Position numbers and translations under genes: made by a program. Below are positions 17,292 through 26,284 of a stretch of DNA of 64,000 nucleotides, piece by piece. Within the stretch, counting starts at the first letter, position 1, and each line of letters opens with the position of its first letter. The notes under the pieces were generated by a model. It searched no databases. It saw only the letters and a program-made list of their open reading frames with translations, and was not told the origin of the DNA. The stretch spans positions 120,482-184,481 of the forward strand of contig NZ_JAKJSQ010000003.1 in the NCBI RefSeq assembly GCF_050337105.1, in the 5' to 3' direction. This DNA comes from Aliivibrio_A kagoshimensis. GTDB taxonomy: Bacteria > Pseudomonadota > Gammaproteobacteria > Enterobacterales > Vibrionaceae.

Positions 17292-19097
17292 TTGAGTAAC
17301 CTAAAACCTGAAACGATCAATTGGAACTGGTTAATACAGCAAGCTAAACGGTATAAGCGACGCTTGATTATTGCGAACTTGATTGCGGTTCTGGCAACCT
17401 TAATCAGTGTTCCGATACCGCTCATGTTGCCACTGATGGTTGATGAGGTGCTGCTAAATAAACCCAGTGGTGGGGTTGATTTTCTTAATCAACTGCTGCC
17501 AATTCAGTGGCAGAAACCTGAGAATTATATTGTAGTGATCTTTTTATGCGTGATTATGATGCGTACGTTAAGTCAGCTACTCAATGTTTTACAAAGTCGT
17601 CAATTTACATTGGTTTCTAAAACCATCACCTGTTCAGTACGTGAAAAAATGATCGATAAGCTGGGTAGGATCAGTATTCGACAATACGAAACTCGAGGTA
17701 GTGGTGGCATTAACTCACATATCATTACCGATATAGAAACCGTTGATAAGTTCCTAGGCAGTACGTTAAGCCGCTTTTTAGTGAGTTTTTTAACCGTGTT
17801 AGGTACAGCGGTTATTCTGCTGTGGATCGATTGGCGTTTAGGGCTGTTTATTCTGTTGGTTAATCCCATCGTGGTCTACTTTTCCCGTAAATTGGGAAAT
17901 CGAGTTAAGAACCTAAAAAAACTCGAGAATCAATCATTTGAAAAGTTTCAAAATCGATTAATTGAAACGTTAGACGGTATTTATCAACTCAGAGCCTCTA
18001 ATCGAGAAAAAGACTTTTTAAATGAACTGAAATCACAAGCGAATGAGATTAGAGACAGTGCAGATCACTACGCGTGGCAGAGTGAAGCTGCGAGTCGTTT
18101 CTCTTTTCTGCTGTTTCTGCTTGGTTTTGAACTGTTCCGTGCTGTTGCGATGTTGATGGTGCTGTACAGTGATTTGACTATTGGACAGATCTTTGCGGTA
18201 TTTGGTTACTTGTGGTTTATGTTGTCACCAGTACAAGAGCTGCTGAATATCCAGTTCTCATGGTACGGTGCTTCGGCCGCGATCAAACGAATTAACTCTT
18301 TATTGCAACTTGAAGAGGAAAGCAGACCGAAAAGTAAGGTTAATCCATTTACCCATAATGATTCAGCAAGTGTTGAGATAAGGGATGTTAATTTTTCGTA
18401 TAACGAAGAGAGCCAAGTACTTAATAATTTGACACTTTGCATTCCAGCGGGAAAGAAAGTGGCACTGGTTGGCTCCAGTGGTGGCGGTAAATCAACATTA
18501 ATACAGCTTTTATTAGGTGTGTATCATCAACAGAGTGGGGAGATCCGTTTTAATGGCGAGCTCAGTGAAGAGATTGGTTTTGATATTATCAGAGACAATA
18601 TCTCCGTCGTCCTTCAGCAACCAATACTGTTTAATGATACGTTACGTCATAACTTAGCGTTAGGGGTCACTTACAGTGATGAGCAATTATGGCAGGCACT
18701 CAATGTCGCACAATTAAGCGACGTCATGTCGCAGTTAACCGAAGGTCTAGACACTCAACTTGGGCGGCAAGGAATTCGTTTATCAGGGGGACAGCGGCAG
18801 CGAGTCGCCATTGCTCGTATGGTTCTTACGAATCCTAAGTTCGTGATTTTAGATGAAGCGACCTCAGCACTGGATACGTCAACTGAGCACGCTTTGCATA
18901 CTGCACTCAATACCTTTCTGGAAGGGAAAACAACCCTGATTGTGGCTCATCGTCTTTCTGCAGTGAAACAGGCCGATATTATTTATGTGCTTGAAGATGG
19001 CAAAGTGAGCCAATCAGGTACGCATATTGAGCTTGTAAAACAAGACGGTCTTTATCAAACTCTGTATGGGAGTGTTCAATCTGAAATGGTTAGTTGA
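17292..19097 (+). CDS. ABC exporter, fused membrane and ATPase domains, unknown substrate
   Basis: This 601-residue half-transporter has six membrane segments (about 25-330) followed by an ATPase domain with Walker A VGSSGGGKST, signature LSGGQRQRVAIARM and Walker B FVILDEATSALD. It is MsbA-like in plan but is not msbA, which is encoded at 31.9 kb. The start is probably TTG 17292 because the first ATG is more than 40 codons later, inside the first membrane segment. The ribosome-binding site (AGGA, 12 bases upstream) is distant. It lies between lolE and hutA; the substrate cannot be told from the sequence. Confidence 0.85.
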   Translation: MSNLKPETINWNWLIQQAKRYKRRLIIANLIAVLATLISVPIPLMLPLMVDEVLLNKPSGGVDFLNQLLPIQWQKPENYIVVIFLCVIMMRTLSQLLNVLQSRQFTLVSKTITCSVREKMIDKLGRISIRQYETRGSGGINSHIITDIETVDKFLGSTLSRFLVSFLTVLGTAVILLWIDWRLGLFILLVNPIVVYFSRKLGNRVKNLKKLENQSFEKFQNRLIETLDGIYQLRASNREKDFLNELKSQANEIRDSADHYAWQSEAASRFSFLLFLLGFELFRAVAMLMVLYSDLTIGQIFAVFGYLWFMLSPVQELLNIQFSWYGASAAIKRINSLLQLEEESRPKSKVNPFTHNDSASVEIRDVNFSYNEESQVLNNLTLCIPAGKKVALVGSSGGGKSTLIQLLLGVYHQQSGEIRFNGELSEEIGFDIIRDNISVVLQQPILFNDTLRHNLALGVTYSDEQLWQALNVAQLSDVMSQLTEGLDTQLGRQGIRLSGGQRQRVAIARMVLTNPKFVILDEATSALDTSTEHALHTALNTFLEGKTTLIVAHRLSAVKQADIIYVLEDGKVSQSGTHIELVKQDGLYQTLYGSVQSEMVS

Positions 19098-19159
19098 ACG
19101 AATGAAAACAAAGACATTAAGCGTTGTATAACTAAAGCGCTTTTTGTTACAAATAAACT

Positions 19160-19192
19160 TAATACAAATGATAGTAATTATCATTTGTATTA
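19160..19192. promoter_or_regulatory. Fur operator overlapping the hutA promoter
   Basis: TAATACAAATGATA (19160-19173) and TATCATTTGTATTA (19179-19192) are perfect 14-base inverted repeats separated by GTAAT. The core AATGATAGTAATTATCATT is a strong Fur box. A consensus -10 hexamer TATAAT (19195-19200) follows at once, so bound Fur would cover the -35 region. hutA begins 41 bases later. Confidence 0.85.
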
Positions 19193-19240
19193 TCTATAAT
19201 GCGTGACATCAATAACCCATGACAATATTAGGGAAGAGAG

Positions 19241-21397
19241 ATGTCTCATCACCGCACTATCTTATCCGCAGCAATTCTTGTTGCGTTATCAACAAATGCA
19301 CATGCAGAAGAAGTCACTACCTTTGATGAAGTGGTCGTATCGGCGACTCGAACAGAGCAAAACATCAGTGATGTCTCCAGTTCAATAGCAACGGTGTCCT
19401 CAGAAAGCATTGACAATACCATGGCTAATAACGTGAAGGATGCCCTTAAGTACACGCCAGGTGTAACGGCAAACGGCTCCGGTAGATTCGGCATTTCTGG
19501 TTTCAATATTCGAGGTATGGATGATAGCCGAGTGAAAGTGATGGTGGATGGTGTTCAGCAACCAGCTCCTTACAATCCTGGCGCAAATGAACAGCGTAAA
19601 TACCCGAATGCGATAGAAGTGGATACCTTATCAACCATTGAAGTGAATAAAGGGCCATCTTCAACCTTGTATGGATCTGATGCATTAGGGGGAACGGTGT
19701 TAATGCGCACCAAAAATCCAGAAGATGTATTAAAAACGGATGGCGATGAACACGCATTTGCGGTGAAAACCGGCTATGACAGTGTGGATAGCAGTGTGAA
19801 AACCACCGGTACATGGGCCATGCGAAAAGATAAGTTAGAAACCTTAGTTATGCTCACATACAAAGATGGCGAAGAGTATCAGACCCACAGTGATGGCGCT
19901 GATATAGATGGTAAAGATCGAGGCGCTGCTAACCCCGGAGATCAACAAGTTGGGAACCTTTTAGCTAAGGCTTACTATCAAATCAATGAAAACCATAGGG
20001 TTGGTGCTACGCTGGAGTACTACCAGAATCGCTATGAAGAAGATGAACTCTCTCAAAACGGGGTTTCTATGGGACCAGGCTTTACCTATACCGAGAACCA
20101 TAATAAGGATAAAACGGAGAGGTTACGTATCGGTTTGGAGCATGAATGGACCGCAAATATGAGTGGGTTTGATACGCTCGTGTGGAAATTGAATGTTCAG
20201 CAGAGTGAAAGTGAATATGAAAATTTCGATACGACCCCTGCAATGGGGAAAAGAATGCGTGTAAGAAACGCGCAAGACAACTCAATTCAGTTTGATGCCC
20301 AGTTTGACAAATTGGTGGAGTTTGACAGCAGTTATCATCAAGTCACTTATGGCATGAGCTTTCAAACCAATGATTTTAGCACGACCAATGTAGACCATAA
20401 ATTTGATCAAGGAACGGTCGCCCCTGGACATACAGACATGCCGGATGCAACGCAAGATCAGTGGGGAATTTTTGCCCAAGATCAGATATTTCTTCTGGAT
20501 GATGACCTGATATTAACCGCCGGTATTCGTTACGACTCCTTTAAGGCAAAACCTGAAACCAATGCTGGTTTTAGTACTGTGTACCCTGATAGTGAAAGTG
20601 ATGCATTTACAGGTAAGTTAGGTGCCTTGTACCACTTTAATCAAAACGTGAGTGCCTTTGCTCAAATCAGTCAAGGATTTAAAGCACCAACAGTGTATGA
20701 CCTCTATTACGTGTACGAACGAGGCTCGGTCATTGATGCGAATCCAGATCTAAAAGCGGAGTCAAGCATCTCATATGAAACAGGACTACGTTTACAATCG
20801 AACGCAGCGCGTATTGAGTTAGTGGCTTTCTATAATGATTACTCTGACTTTATTGCAGTTAAGAATCTAGGCACTATTGTTGGAGGACCAAATAATGGTA
20901 AAGATCACTACACCAAAGAGAACCTAGATAAAGCAGAAATCTACGGTGTTGAGCTAAGTTCTACCTTGTTGTTAGATGAAGCGATTAATGCGCCGAAAGG
21001 GATGTACAGCAAACTGAGTATTGCATACACAGAAGGACGAGATAAGAAAACAGGAGATCACCTTGATACGGTAGCACCGTTAACCAGCAACTTAGGGTTT
21101 GGTTACGATGCGAGAAATGCCAAATTTGGCGGTTTAATCAACGTTAATATGGTGGCGAGCAAAGATGATTGGGCAGATGATGATATCAAAGATGTAGCGG
21201 GTTATGCTGTCGTGGATGTTACTGCCTATGTACGGCCAATGAAAGATGTGACGATTCGAGGTGGTGTTTTTAATGTTCTTGATGCTCAGTACTGGTTATA
21301 TGACGATGTGAGTGGTTATAAAGAAGGCAATAGCGGGCTGGATCGTAAGGCGCAAGCAGGGGTAAATTTGGGCGTGGATTTGACCTGGGAGTTCTAA
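19241..21397 (+). CDS. hutA: TonB-dependent haem receptor HutA
   Basis: This 718-residue outer-membrane receptor has a signal peptide (about 1-22, ALSTNAHA), a TonB box near FDEVVVSATR (28-37), a plug domain with NIRGMDDSRVKVMVDGVQQ, and a beta-barrel ending in Phe (DLTWEF). The haem-receptor motifs are present as FKAPTVYDLYY followed by NPDLKAESS, with a conserved His region upstream (variant of FRAP/NPNL). It carries haem or haemoglobin haem across the outer membrane using TonB energy. The start has AGAGAG directly upstream. A Fur operator and a terminator delimit it as one unit. Confidence 0.92.
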   Translation: MSHHRTILSAAILVALSTNAHAEEVTTFDEVVVSATRTEQNISDVSSSIATVSSESIDNTMANNVKDALKYTPGVTANGSGRFGISGFNIRGMDDSRVKVMVDGVQQPAPYNPGANEQRKYPNAIEVDTLSTIEVNKGPSSTLYGSDALGGTVLMRTKNPEDVLKTDGDEHAFAVKTGYDSVDSSVKTTGTWAMRKDKLETLVMLTYKDGEEYQTHSDGADIDGKDRGAANPGDQQVGNLLAKAYYQINENHRVGATLEYYQNRYEEDELSQNGVSMGPGFTYTENHNKDKTERLRIGLEHEWTANMSGFDTLVWKLNVQQSESEYENFDTTPAMGKRMRVRNAQDNSIQFDAQFDKLVEFDSSYHQVTYGMSFQTNDFSTTNVDHKFDQGTVAPGHTDMPDATQDQWGIFAQDQIFLLDDDLILTAGIRYDSFKAKPETNAGFSTVYPDSESDAFTGKLGALYHFNQNVSAFAQISQGFKAPTVYDLYYVYERGSVIDANPDLKAESSISYETGLRLQSNAARIELVAFYNDYSDFIAVKNLGTIVGGPNNGKDHYTKENLDKAEIYGVELSSTLLLDEAINAPKGMYSKLSIAYTEGRDKKTGDHLDTVAPLTSNLGFGYDARNAKFGGLINVNMVASKDDWADDDIKDVAGYAVVDVTAYVRPMKDVTIRGGVFNVLDAQYWLYDDVSGYKEGNSGLDRKAQAGVNLGVDLTWEF

Positions 21398-21421
21398 AAA
21401 TCAGATCATTTAAGTAAAAAC

Positions 21422-21452
21422 AGCCTAAGATAGCAGTATCTTGGGCTTTTTA
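21422..21452 (+). terminator. Intrinsic terminator of hutA
   Basis: AGCCTAAGAT (21422-21431) pairs with ATCTTGGGCT (21438-21447) with one G-T pair around loop AGCAGT, followed by TTTT. It lies 24 bases after the hutA stop. Confidence 0.8.
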
Positions 21453-21509
21453 CTGTATTCTGAACCAGCAATAGAATATAAAGTGAAGTGTATAAATAAG
21501 GTGAGATGT

Positions 21510-21842
21510 GTGAGAAAGAGATCGAAATGGTCATTGAGTCAGAAAATGTCGACTTATTCAGCGTTGGTGGTTACTTTGATTTCAATAGATGTTGTCGCTT
21601 GGGGAACATTGACCGCTTATGCAATTGAAGGTGAAGTGAGAGTTTGTCACTATACCGATGGAGGTAGGATGTTGATTGAAGAGACTGTACGCTGCCCAGC
21701 TGATAACTCTATGGTGCTTTCAACCTCCATATCAACACTGAGCAGTACGAAAGAACGAGAAAGTAAGCGTTATTGCCAATACTCTAATGGCAGTCTACTT
21801 ATTCTAGATATGGCAATGGAGTGTCCGGAATCGAATGATTGA
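21510..21842 (+). CDS. Small secreted protein with two CxY...CP repeats, unknown
   Basis: The open frame reaches back to 21441, but that lies in the hutA terminator. GTG 21510 has AAGG 8 bases upstream and is the likely start, giving 110 residues. A hydrophobic segment (about 15-37) ends in AYA, suggesting a signal peptide or anchor. The remainder contains two 20-residue repeats (44-63 and 87-106) of the form RxCxY(T/S)(D/N)G ... CP with the same spacing, joined by a Ser/Thr-rich linker. I do not recognise the family. It converges on hutZ 30 bp away. Confidence 0.6.
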   Translation: MRKRSKWSLSQKMSTYSALVVTLISIDVVAWGTLTAYAIEGEVRVCHYTDGGRMLIEETVRCPADNSMVLSTSISTLSSTKERESKRYCQYSNGSLLILDMAMECPESND

Positions 21843-21872
21843 GCAAGGTTCACTTGCTCAACTACGTATTGT

Positions 21873-22412
21873 TTAAGAGGTTTGTTTCTCTTCGACGCGC
21901 TGGTGGCCTTTTTCTAGATGAACAACATCCACAAGATCATCACCACTCACTTGGAACGCCTTGCCAAAACCTTTCACAAATAGCCCTTGAATTGGTTTGA
22001 GTTTGAATAACTTGAAGTCTTCTAACGAACTCAAACCATCAATGATATCGCCAAAACGAACTCTCATTGCAGAGATAGCTTCTTTCCATTGTTGTGAGTC
22101 GCGTTCTGTCATTGACGCAATAGCATCAAAGGTTAATCGCTTACGAGCATAAAGTACTTTCGCACTCTCTTCATCTTCAATTAGCATTAAAGAAACGGCA
22201 GGATTTTCAGATAGATTTCTTGCGTGGCGTGCAATATCAGAGATTAAAATATAGTAACCATCATCTAAAAGGACAAAAGGGCTATAACTGACATTGGGTT
22301 TGCCATCACTACTAACGGTGGCTAACTGTAAGGTCTTTTTGGAATCACGAAATTCTTTAATTTCTGGACCAAGACGGTTTTGCAAACGCTCTTGTTTTAC
22401 TTCCTTGTTCAT
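21873..22412 (-). CDS. hutZ: Haem-utilisation protein HutZ
   Basis: This protein of about 179 residues has a split-barrel (pyridoxamine-oxidase-like) fold region, with TLQLATVSSDGKPNVSYSPFV and the C-terminal signature GDDLVDVVHLEKGH. V. cholerae HutZ binds haem and degrades it to release iron; the His and Asp residues reported as important lie in this C-terminal region. ATG 22412 (MNKEVKQERLQNRL) is preferred over the TTG 15 bases upstream, because GGAG lies 9 bases before it. It starts 1 base after hutX stops. Confidence 0.92.
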   Translation of the reverse strand: MNKEVKQERLQNRLGPEIKEFRDSKKTLQLATVSSDGKPNVSYSPFVLLDDGYYILISDIARHARNLSENPAVSLMLIEDEESAKVLYARKRLTFDAIASMTERDSQQWKEAISAMRVRFGDIIDGLSSLEDFKLFKLKPIQGLFVKGFGKAFQVSGDDLVDVVHLEKGHQRVEEKQTS

Positions 22413-22413
22413 T

Positions 22414-22926
22414 TTATATATCTCCAAATTGTGTTTTAAATTGTTTGAATTGTTCGATCTGTTCAGGAAACAGTTGTCGTTTTTTGTCTCTGCCTAGATA
22501 GATTTTAAACATAGAGTCACCCTGTTGAGTGAAAAACCCAAAGTAGTGACTCTCAGACCCTCTAAAAGGCTTACTTACAAGGGCAATATCCGTGATCAAA
22601 TCTAAACGTAAATGACCATCGAGTTGCCCCTCTTTGCCCATTAAATTGTAATAGCCGTGAGCCAGTTTTCCTTTTGGGAACGTCGCTTTAACTTCAAAAA
22701 TAGAGCCATGAGAATGGATGATGGTAGTGACGGGGCCTAACTGCACTATTTCCGTTAATAGTGATTGGGCATGTTCTCCTGACACTCTGGTCATGATGTC
22801 ATTTGGGAAGGCTAATACAACGGCACCTTCTGAGACGTTGAGCTCTTCAGCCATAGAACTTGGAAGTTGAGAGGCGTTGTTATCTAGCATCTCTTTTACC
22901 TGGTCGGCTAGTTGTTTGGGTAGCAT
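22414..22926 (-). CDS. hutX: Haem carrier protein HutX
   Basis: The open frame begins at 22995, but ATG 22926 (MLPKQLADQVKEML) has GGAG 8 bases upstream and matches the family length, giving 170 residues. The conserved core is ITxIxHxxGSIFEVK followed by FPKGKLAHGYYNLMG and SHYFGFFT. HutX is a cytoplasmic haem-binding protein proposed to pass haem to HutZ. Its start overlaps the end of hutW by 19 bases, indicating translational coupling. Confidence 0.92.
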   Translation of the reverse strand: MLPKQLADQVKEMLDNNASQLPSSMAEELNVSEGAVVLAFPNDIMTRVSGEHAQSLLTEIVQLGPVTTIIHSHGSIFEVKATFPKGKLAHGYYNLMGKEGQLDGHLRLDLITDIALVSKPFRGSESHYFGFFTQQGDSMFKIYLGRDKKRQLFPEQIEQFKQFKTQFGDI

Positions 22927-24287
22927 GATGTCTCCATATTGTGGTGATGTAAATCGATGGCAGTGATCAGGTTTTGCGCTAAAGTGACTGACCAAAATTG
23001 GCCTGCGACGGTAAGGGTTAAATAGTCTTGTTTAACTACCACCAAACCGTGCTGTTGCCATTGTTTAAAAAGAGGTGTGCAGTGTGTAAACAGGTCAAAG
23101 TCGACGTCTTTTCTGAGGGATGACTTTGAGAGTACCCCTCGATCAAAAGCGGCTTTGATCGCTGAGTGGATATGGGCGGATGGTGATTGTTTAAATAACA
23201 TCGCTACTGAGTGTTGCTGTTGGGTGATTGCATCAATATAACTCTCGAGAGTGCGATGTTGCATGATGCTGAATCCACCAATATTACCGCCGGCCCCGCA
23301 ACCAACCGGAAGCACTTCAGCAGTTGTTTTTGCAAGGCTATTATAGATGCTACGTTCACGGTTACTGTTTGCCCAATGATTGACACTTAAGCGATTGATA
23401 TGATGTCTATTCATAAATTCTACGCCATATTCAAACATTAGGCCTTTTTCTGCCGTCGTTGCGGGTTGCGGCAGTTTACCGTTTTTGACTAGGCCTTCCA
23501 TCGGCATCCCAGCCAGTTCAATTAACTGATATAAATCGACTCCGTGCACCCCTGTTTCTAGGAAGTCAATCAGATCTTGTTGCCATATTTCCATCGTTTG
23601 GTGTGGTAAGCCGTACAGTAGGTCGATAACTATCGGTGCCGAATTGGTGCTCGCTAACTGTTGCAGCCTTTTAATCACAGGCTCCCGGTCATCTAAGCGT
23701 TTCGCTGCCCTTCGAACTTGAGTATTAAAGCTTTGGACACCAAAGGAAAAGCGGTTAAAACCTCCTTCTAACGCGTGGTCAAACATCTTGTCATCAAAAC
23801 GGTTTATGCGTCCTTCAAGTGTTAATTCACAGTCAGAAGTTAAAGGGAAAAGCGAGCGTATCGTGCTGCCTAAGATTTTTATTTGCTCTGCACTGAGGTC
23901 AGTGGGGGTTCCTCCTCCGATGTAAACGGCATGGAAAGGAGAAGCTTGAGTCCAGCTCTGTTGTGCTTTCCATTGCAGTTCGGTAAGCAGTGCAGAGAAG
24001 TAGTCAGCCATCATACCTTTGCTAGAGGCGTGCTGAAAAAAATTGCAGTAGGTACAACGAACTCGACAAAAAGGAATATGAACGTACAAACAACGATGTT
24101 GATCGGAAGCTGTTGTCGATTGTAAGGCCCGTTCGAATTGTTTTACGGCTGAGTCTGCAGGAACCATGATGTTACTTCCCCCAGCATGGGCTGATTTTTT
24201 TTGCTTAAAGGCGAACTGCAGTGGGTCAGGGGAGTTATTACCTAAAATATCACGGTGTAAGGATTCAATAATTAATTGACTGTTCAT
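22908..24287 (-). CDS. hutW: Radical SAM haem-utilisation protein HutW
   Basis: This 459-residue protein belongs to the HemN-like radical SAM family. The iron-sulfur cysteines are C74, C78 and C81 in CRVRCTYC, and the SAM-binding GGGTPT follows. Related ChuW/HutW enzymes open the haem ring anaerobically by radical chemistry. It is the first gene of the leftward hutWXZ operon and is divergent from tonB across 187 bp of Fur-box-containing sequence. Confidence 0.92.
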   Translation of the reverse strand: MNSQLIIESLHRDILGNNSPDPLQFAFKQKKSAHAGGSNIMVPADSAVKQFERALQSTTASDQHRCLYVHIPFCRVRCTYCNFFQHASSKGMMADYFSALLTELQWKAQQSWTQASPFHAVYIGGGTPTDLSAEQIKILGSTIRSLFPLTSDCELTLEGRINRFDDKMFDHALEGGFNRFSFGVQSFNTQVRRAAKRLDDREPVIKRLQQLASTNSAPIVIDLLYGLPHQTMEIWQQDLIDFLETGVHGVDLYQLIELAGMPMEGLVKNGKLPQPATTAEKGLMFEYGVEFMNRHHINRLSVNHWANSNRERSIYNSLAKTTAEVLPVGCGAGGNIGGFSIMQHRTLESYIDAITQQQHSVAMLFKQSPSAHIHSAIKAAFDRGVLSKSSLRKDVDFDLFTHCTPLFKQWQQHGLVVVKQDYLTLTVAGQFWSVTLAQNLITAIDLHHHNMETSCYPNN

Positions 24288-24359
24288 AGTTCACGCTATT
24301 GTTTATGCGCTTTTGAGTAAAAACTAATTGTTACTAATAAGCGATGCCATATTGTAGGT

Positions 24360-24418
24360 GACAATGATAATAATCCGCGAATAATAATGCAAATGATAAT
24401 TGATCTCGTTATCATTTT
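24360..24418. promoter_or_regulatory. Double Fur operator between hutW and tonB
   Basis: One Fur box (24360-24378) matches 14 of 19 consensus positions. A second element is the inverted pair AAATGATAA (24391-24399) and TTATCATTT (24409-24417) with a 9-base spacer. Both lie in the 187-bp divergent gap between hutW and tonB, so iron repression of both haem operons is expected. Confidence 0.75.
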
Positions 24419-24474
24419 GGGAGATACTTTGCACCGGTTGCTTACAAGGGGTAAGCGGATAGAGGGATAGCGTT

Positions 24475-25212
24475 GTGAATTTTATTCGGTATATCATTGC
24501 GATAACTATATCACTGAGTATTCACAGTATGGTTTTATGGGCTATACCGCAAAATACTGCGATGGCTATGCCTGCAGGTGCGAATACGACCAGTGTCAGT
24601 TTACATTTTGTTGTCGCGCCTGCTGCCAAGAAATCCGAAGCGGTGCCATTAAAGGCAAAAAAACAGGTGTCAAAAAAACAGACCGCTAACGTCTTGAATA
24701 AAGAGTTGCTTACGAAAAGAAAGCCAGTACAGAAACAGAAACCACCAGTCAAGAAACCGCGGCCAATCGTTAGTCCACCAGTCGTGAAGGAAGAAGTAGC
24801 AAACGTCGTTACTGAAAATAAAAGCGTTACCAAGAAAGCAGAAAAGAAAAAAAAGGTGATAACTGAGAAACTTTCAAAGTCAGATGAAGACTCTCCAACA
24901 CGACCGGTATCATCGGGTGCGAACCAAAAATTGCCTGTTATAGAAAAGGCCACTTTTGTAAGCAAACCAATTGCCCCCAAATACCCACGCTTAGCTCGCA
25001 ATAAAGGAGTTCAAGGAACGGCCACTTATGAAATTTGGCTCAATGAGCACGGCGAGCAAATCAAACAAATTCTCACCAGCTCTTCGGGAGCAAAGATATT
25101 AGATAAAGCTGCACTTAAAGCAATTAAGAAGTGGCAATTTTCACCGCAAAAGATTAATGGTCAAGCCATTGCCCATCGAGTATTTGTACCTGTTCGTTTT
25201 AATTTGGATTAA
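24475..25212 (+). CDS. tonB: Energy-transducing protein TonB (TonB1)
   Basis: This 245-residue protein has an N-terminal membrane segment (about 5-27), a long Lys/Pro-rich periplasmic spacer (about 55-140), and a C-terminal TonB domain (about 160-245) with APKYPRLARNKGVQGTATYE and KAIKKWQFSPQK. The start is GTG 24475, preceded by GAGGGA. It transmits proton-motive energy to HutA. exbB follows 2 bases after the stop. The gene begins the Fur-controlled tonB-exbB-exbD-hutBCD operon. Confidence 0.93.
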   Translation: MNFIRYIIAITISLSIHSMVLWAIPQNTAMAMPAGANTTSVSLHFVVAPAAKKSEAVPLKAKKQVSKKQTANVLNKELLTKRKPVQKQKPPVKKPRPIVSPPVVKEEVANVVTENKSVTKKAEKKKKVITEKLSKSDEDSPTRPVSSGANQKLPVIEKATFVSKPIAPKYPRLARNKGVQGTATYEIWLNEHGEQIKQILTSSSGAKILDKAALKAIKKWQFSPQKINGQAIAHRVFVPVRFNLD

Positions 25213-25214
25213 TC

Positions 25215-25856
25215 ATGGAAACCACCATATACCTTCAACAGCAGCTAGGTTTAATGACCTGGCCGCTGATCATCTGTTCCTCTATTACGGTCACTATTAT
25301 TGTTGAACGCTTGGTTCAAGTGATGCTACACACCAGAGTCGGACATCGAAGCATCACAAAGCTTCTGGCTAAACAGGATATAAATAATCAAGCGGACCTT
25401 GATTCAATCAGTGGGCAACTGAAACAAAAAAGAGGACGTTTAAGCCGTGGAATTGCCATGCTTATTGCCCATCGAGAGTTCAGCAAAGCAATCCGAGAAG
25501 ATTCAGCAGGAATGTGGTTACAGCAACAAAGGGATCAATTGCGTTCTGGGCTGCGTTTGCTTGCTCTGATTGGAGTGGTTGCACCGTTATTAGGATTATT
25601 AGGCACGGTGTTAGGGTTGATCGACATGTTTCGTGCGGTAGCGGCATCGACGGGAGCTATCACCCCTAATGATTTAGCCAGTGGTTTAGGTGTAGCAATG
25701 CGTACCACTGCTGCTGGGCTTATTGTTGCATTACCGGCGATCGCTTCGGCGCAGTTGTTAGGCCTTTGGGCTGATCGTGTTGTCGGAAAATTAGAGCATG
25801 CGATGAACTGTTGTAATCTGTGGATTGAAGGCGTCTCTTTAGGCAGTACCTCATGA
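25215..25856 (+). CDS. exbB: TonB-system proton channel protein ExbB
   Basis: This 213-residue MotA/TolQ/ExbB-type protein has three membrane segments. The conserved segment LRLLALIGVVAPLLGLLGTVLGLIDMF is split here into recognisable parts: APLLGLLGTVLG and GLGVAMRTTAAGLIVALPAI. With ExbD and TonB it forms the inner-membrane energiser. Its end overlaps the exbD start by 4 bases. Confidence 0.95.
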   Translation: METTIYLQQQLGLMTWPLIICSSITVTIIVERLVQVMLHTRVGHRSITKLLAKQDINNQADLDSISGQLKQKRGRLSRGIAMLIAHREFSKAIREDSAGMWLQQQRDQLRSGLRLLALIGVVAPLLGLLGTVLGLIDMFRAVAASTGAITPNDLASGLGVAMRTTAAGLIVALPAIASAQLLGLWADRVVGKLEHAMNCCNLWIEGVSLGSTS

Positions 25857-26284
25857 TAAAAGTGACAGATCAATTTTCTGCAGACCAGCCAACACTCGAT
25901 TTAACGCCTCTGCTCGATATTATTTTTATCGTGATGGTTTTTCTCTTATTAACAGCCACGGTCAAATTACAATTTTTGGAAGTGGCTCTTCCTTCAACGG
26001 ATGAGTCGTCAACGACTGTGGTAGACAGCGATTCAATCTCAATTAATATTCTTTCCCAAGCGCCTTATTGGGGGCTGGATGGAGAGCGATTTGATAGTTG
26101 GGAGAGCTTTACTAAACAGTTACTAGAGCGAGTCTCCTCTGCAAACAAAGAGGCACCTGTTGTGCCTGTTGTGATTGGAGCAGATAAAACTGCGCAAGTT
26201 CAGCATATGGTCCAGTTATTTGGTTTTTTACAAAAAAACCATATTGAAGCAACACAAATATTAATGGAAGAGGAGCTGAAATAA
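25853..26284 (+). CDS. exbD: TonB-system protein ExbD
   Basis: This 143-residue protein has one membrane segment (about 22-42) that contains the essential Asp in LTPLLDIIFIVMVFLLL, followed by a periplasmic domain. It is the ExbD/TolR type. It overlaps both exbB and the following hutB (the shared TAATG), so translation is coupled through the operon. Confidence 0.95.
   Translation: MIKVTDQFSADQPTLDLTPLLDIIFIVMVFLLLTATVKLQFLEVALPSTDESSTTVVDSDSISINILSQAPYWGLDGERFDSWESFTKQLLERVSSANKEAPVVPVVIGADKTAQVQHMVQLFGFLQKNHIEATQILMEEELK

Noticed and set aside
17292..19097. ABC exporter considered as a second msbA
   Set aside because: msbA itself is present in its normal place at 31.9 kb, and this protein differs in its membrane domain.
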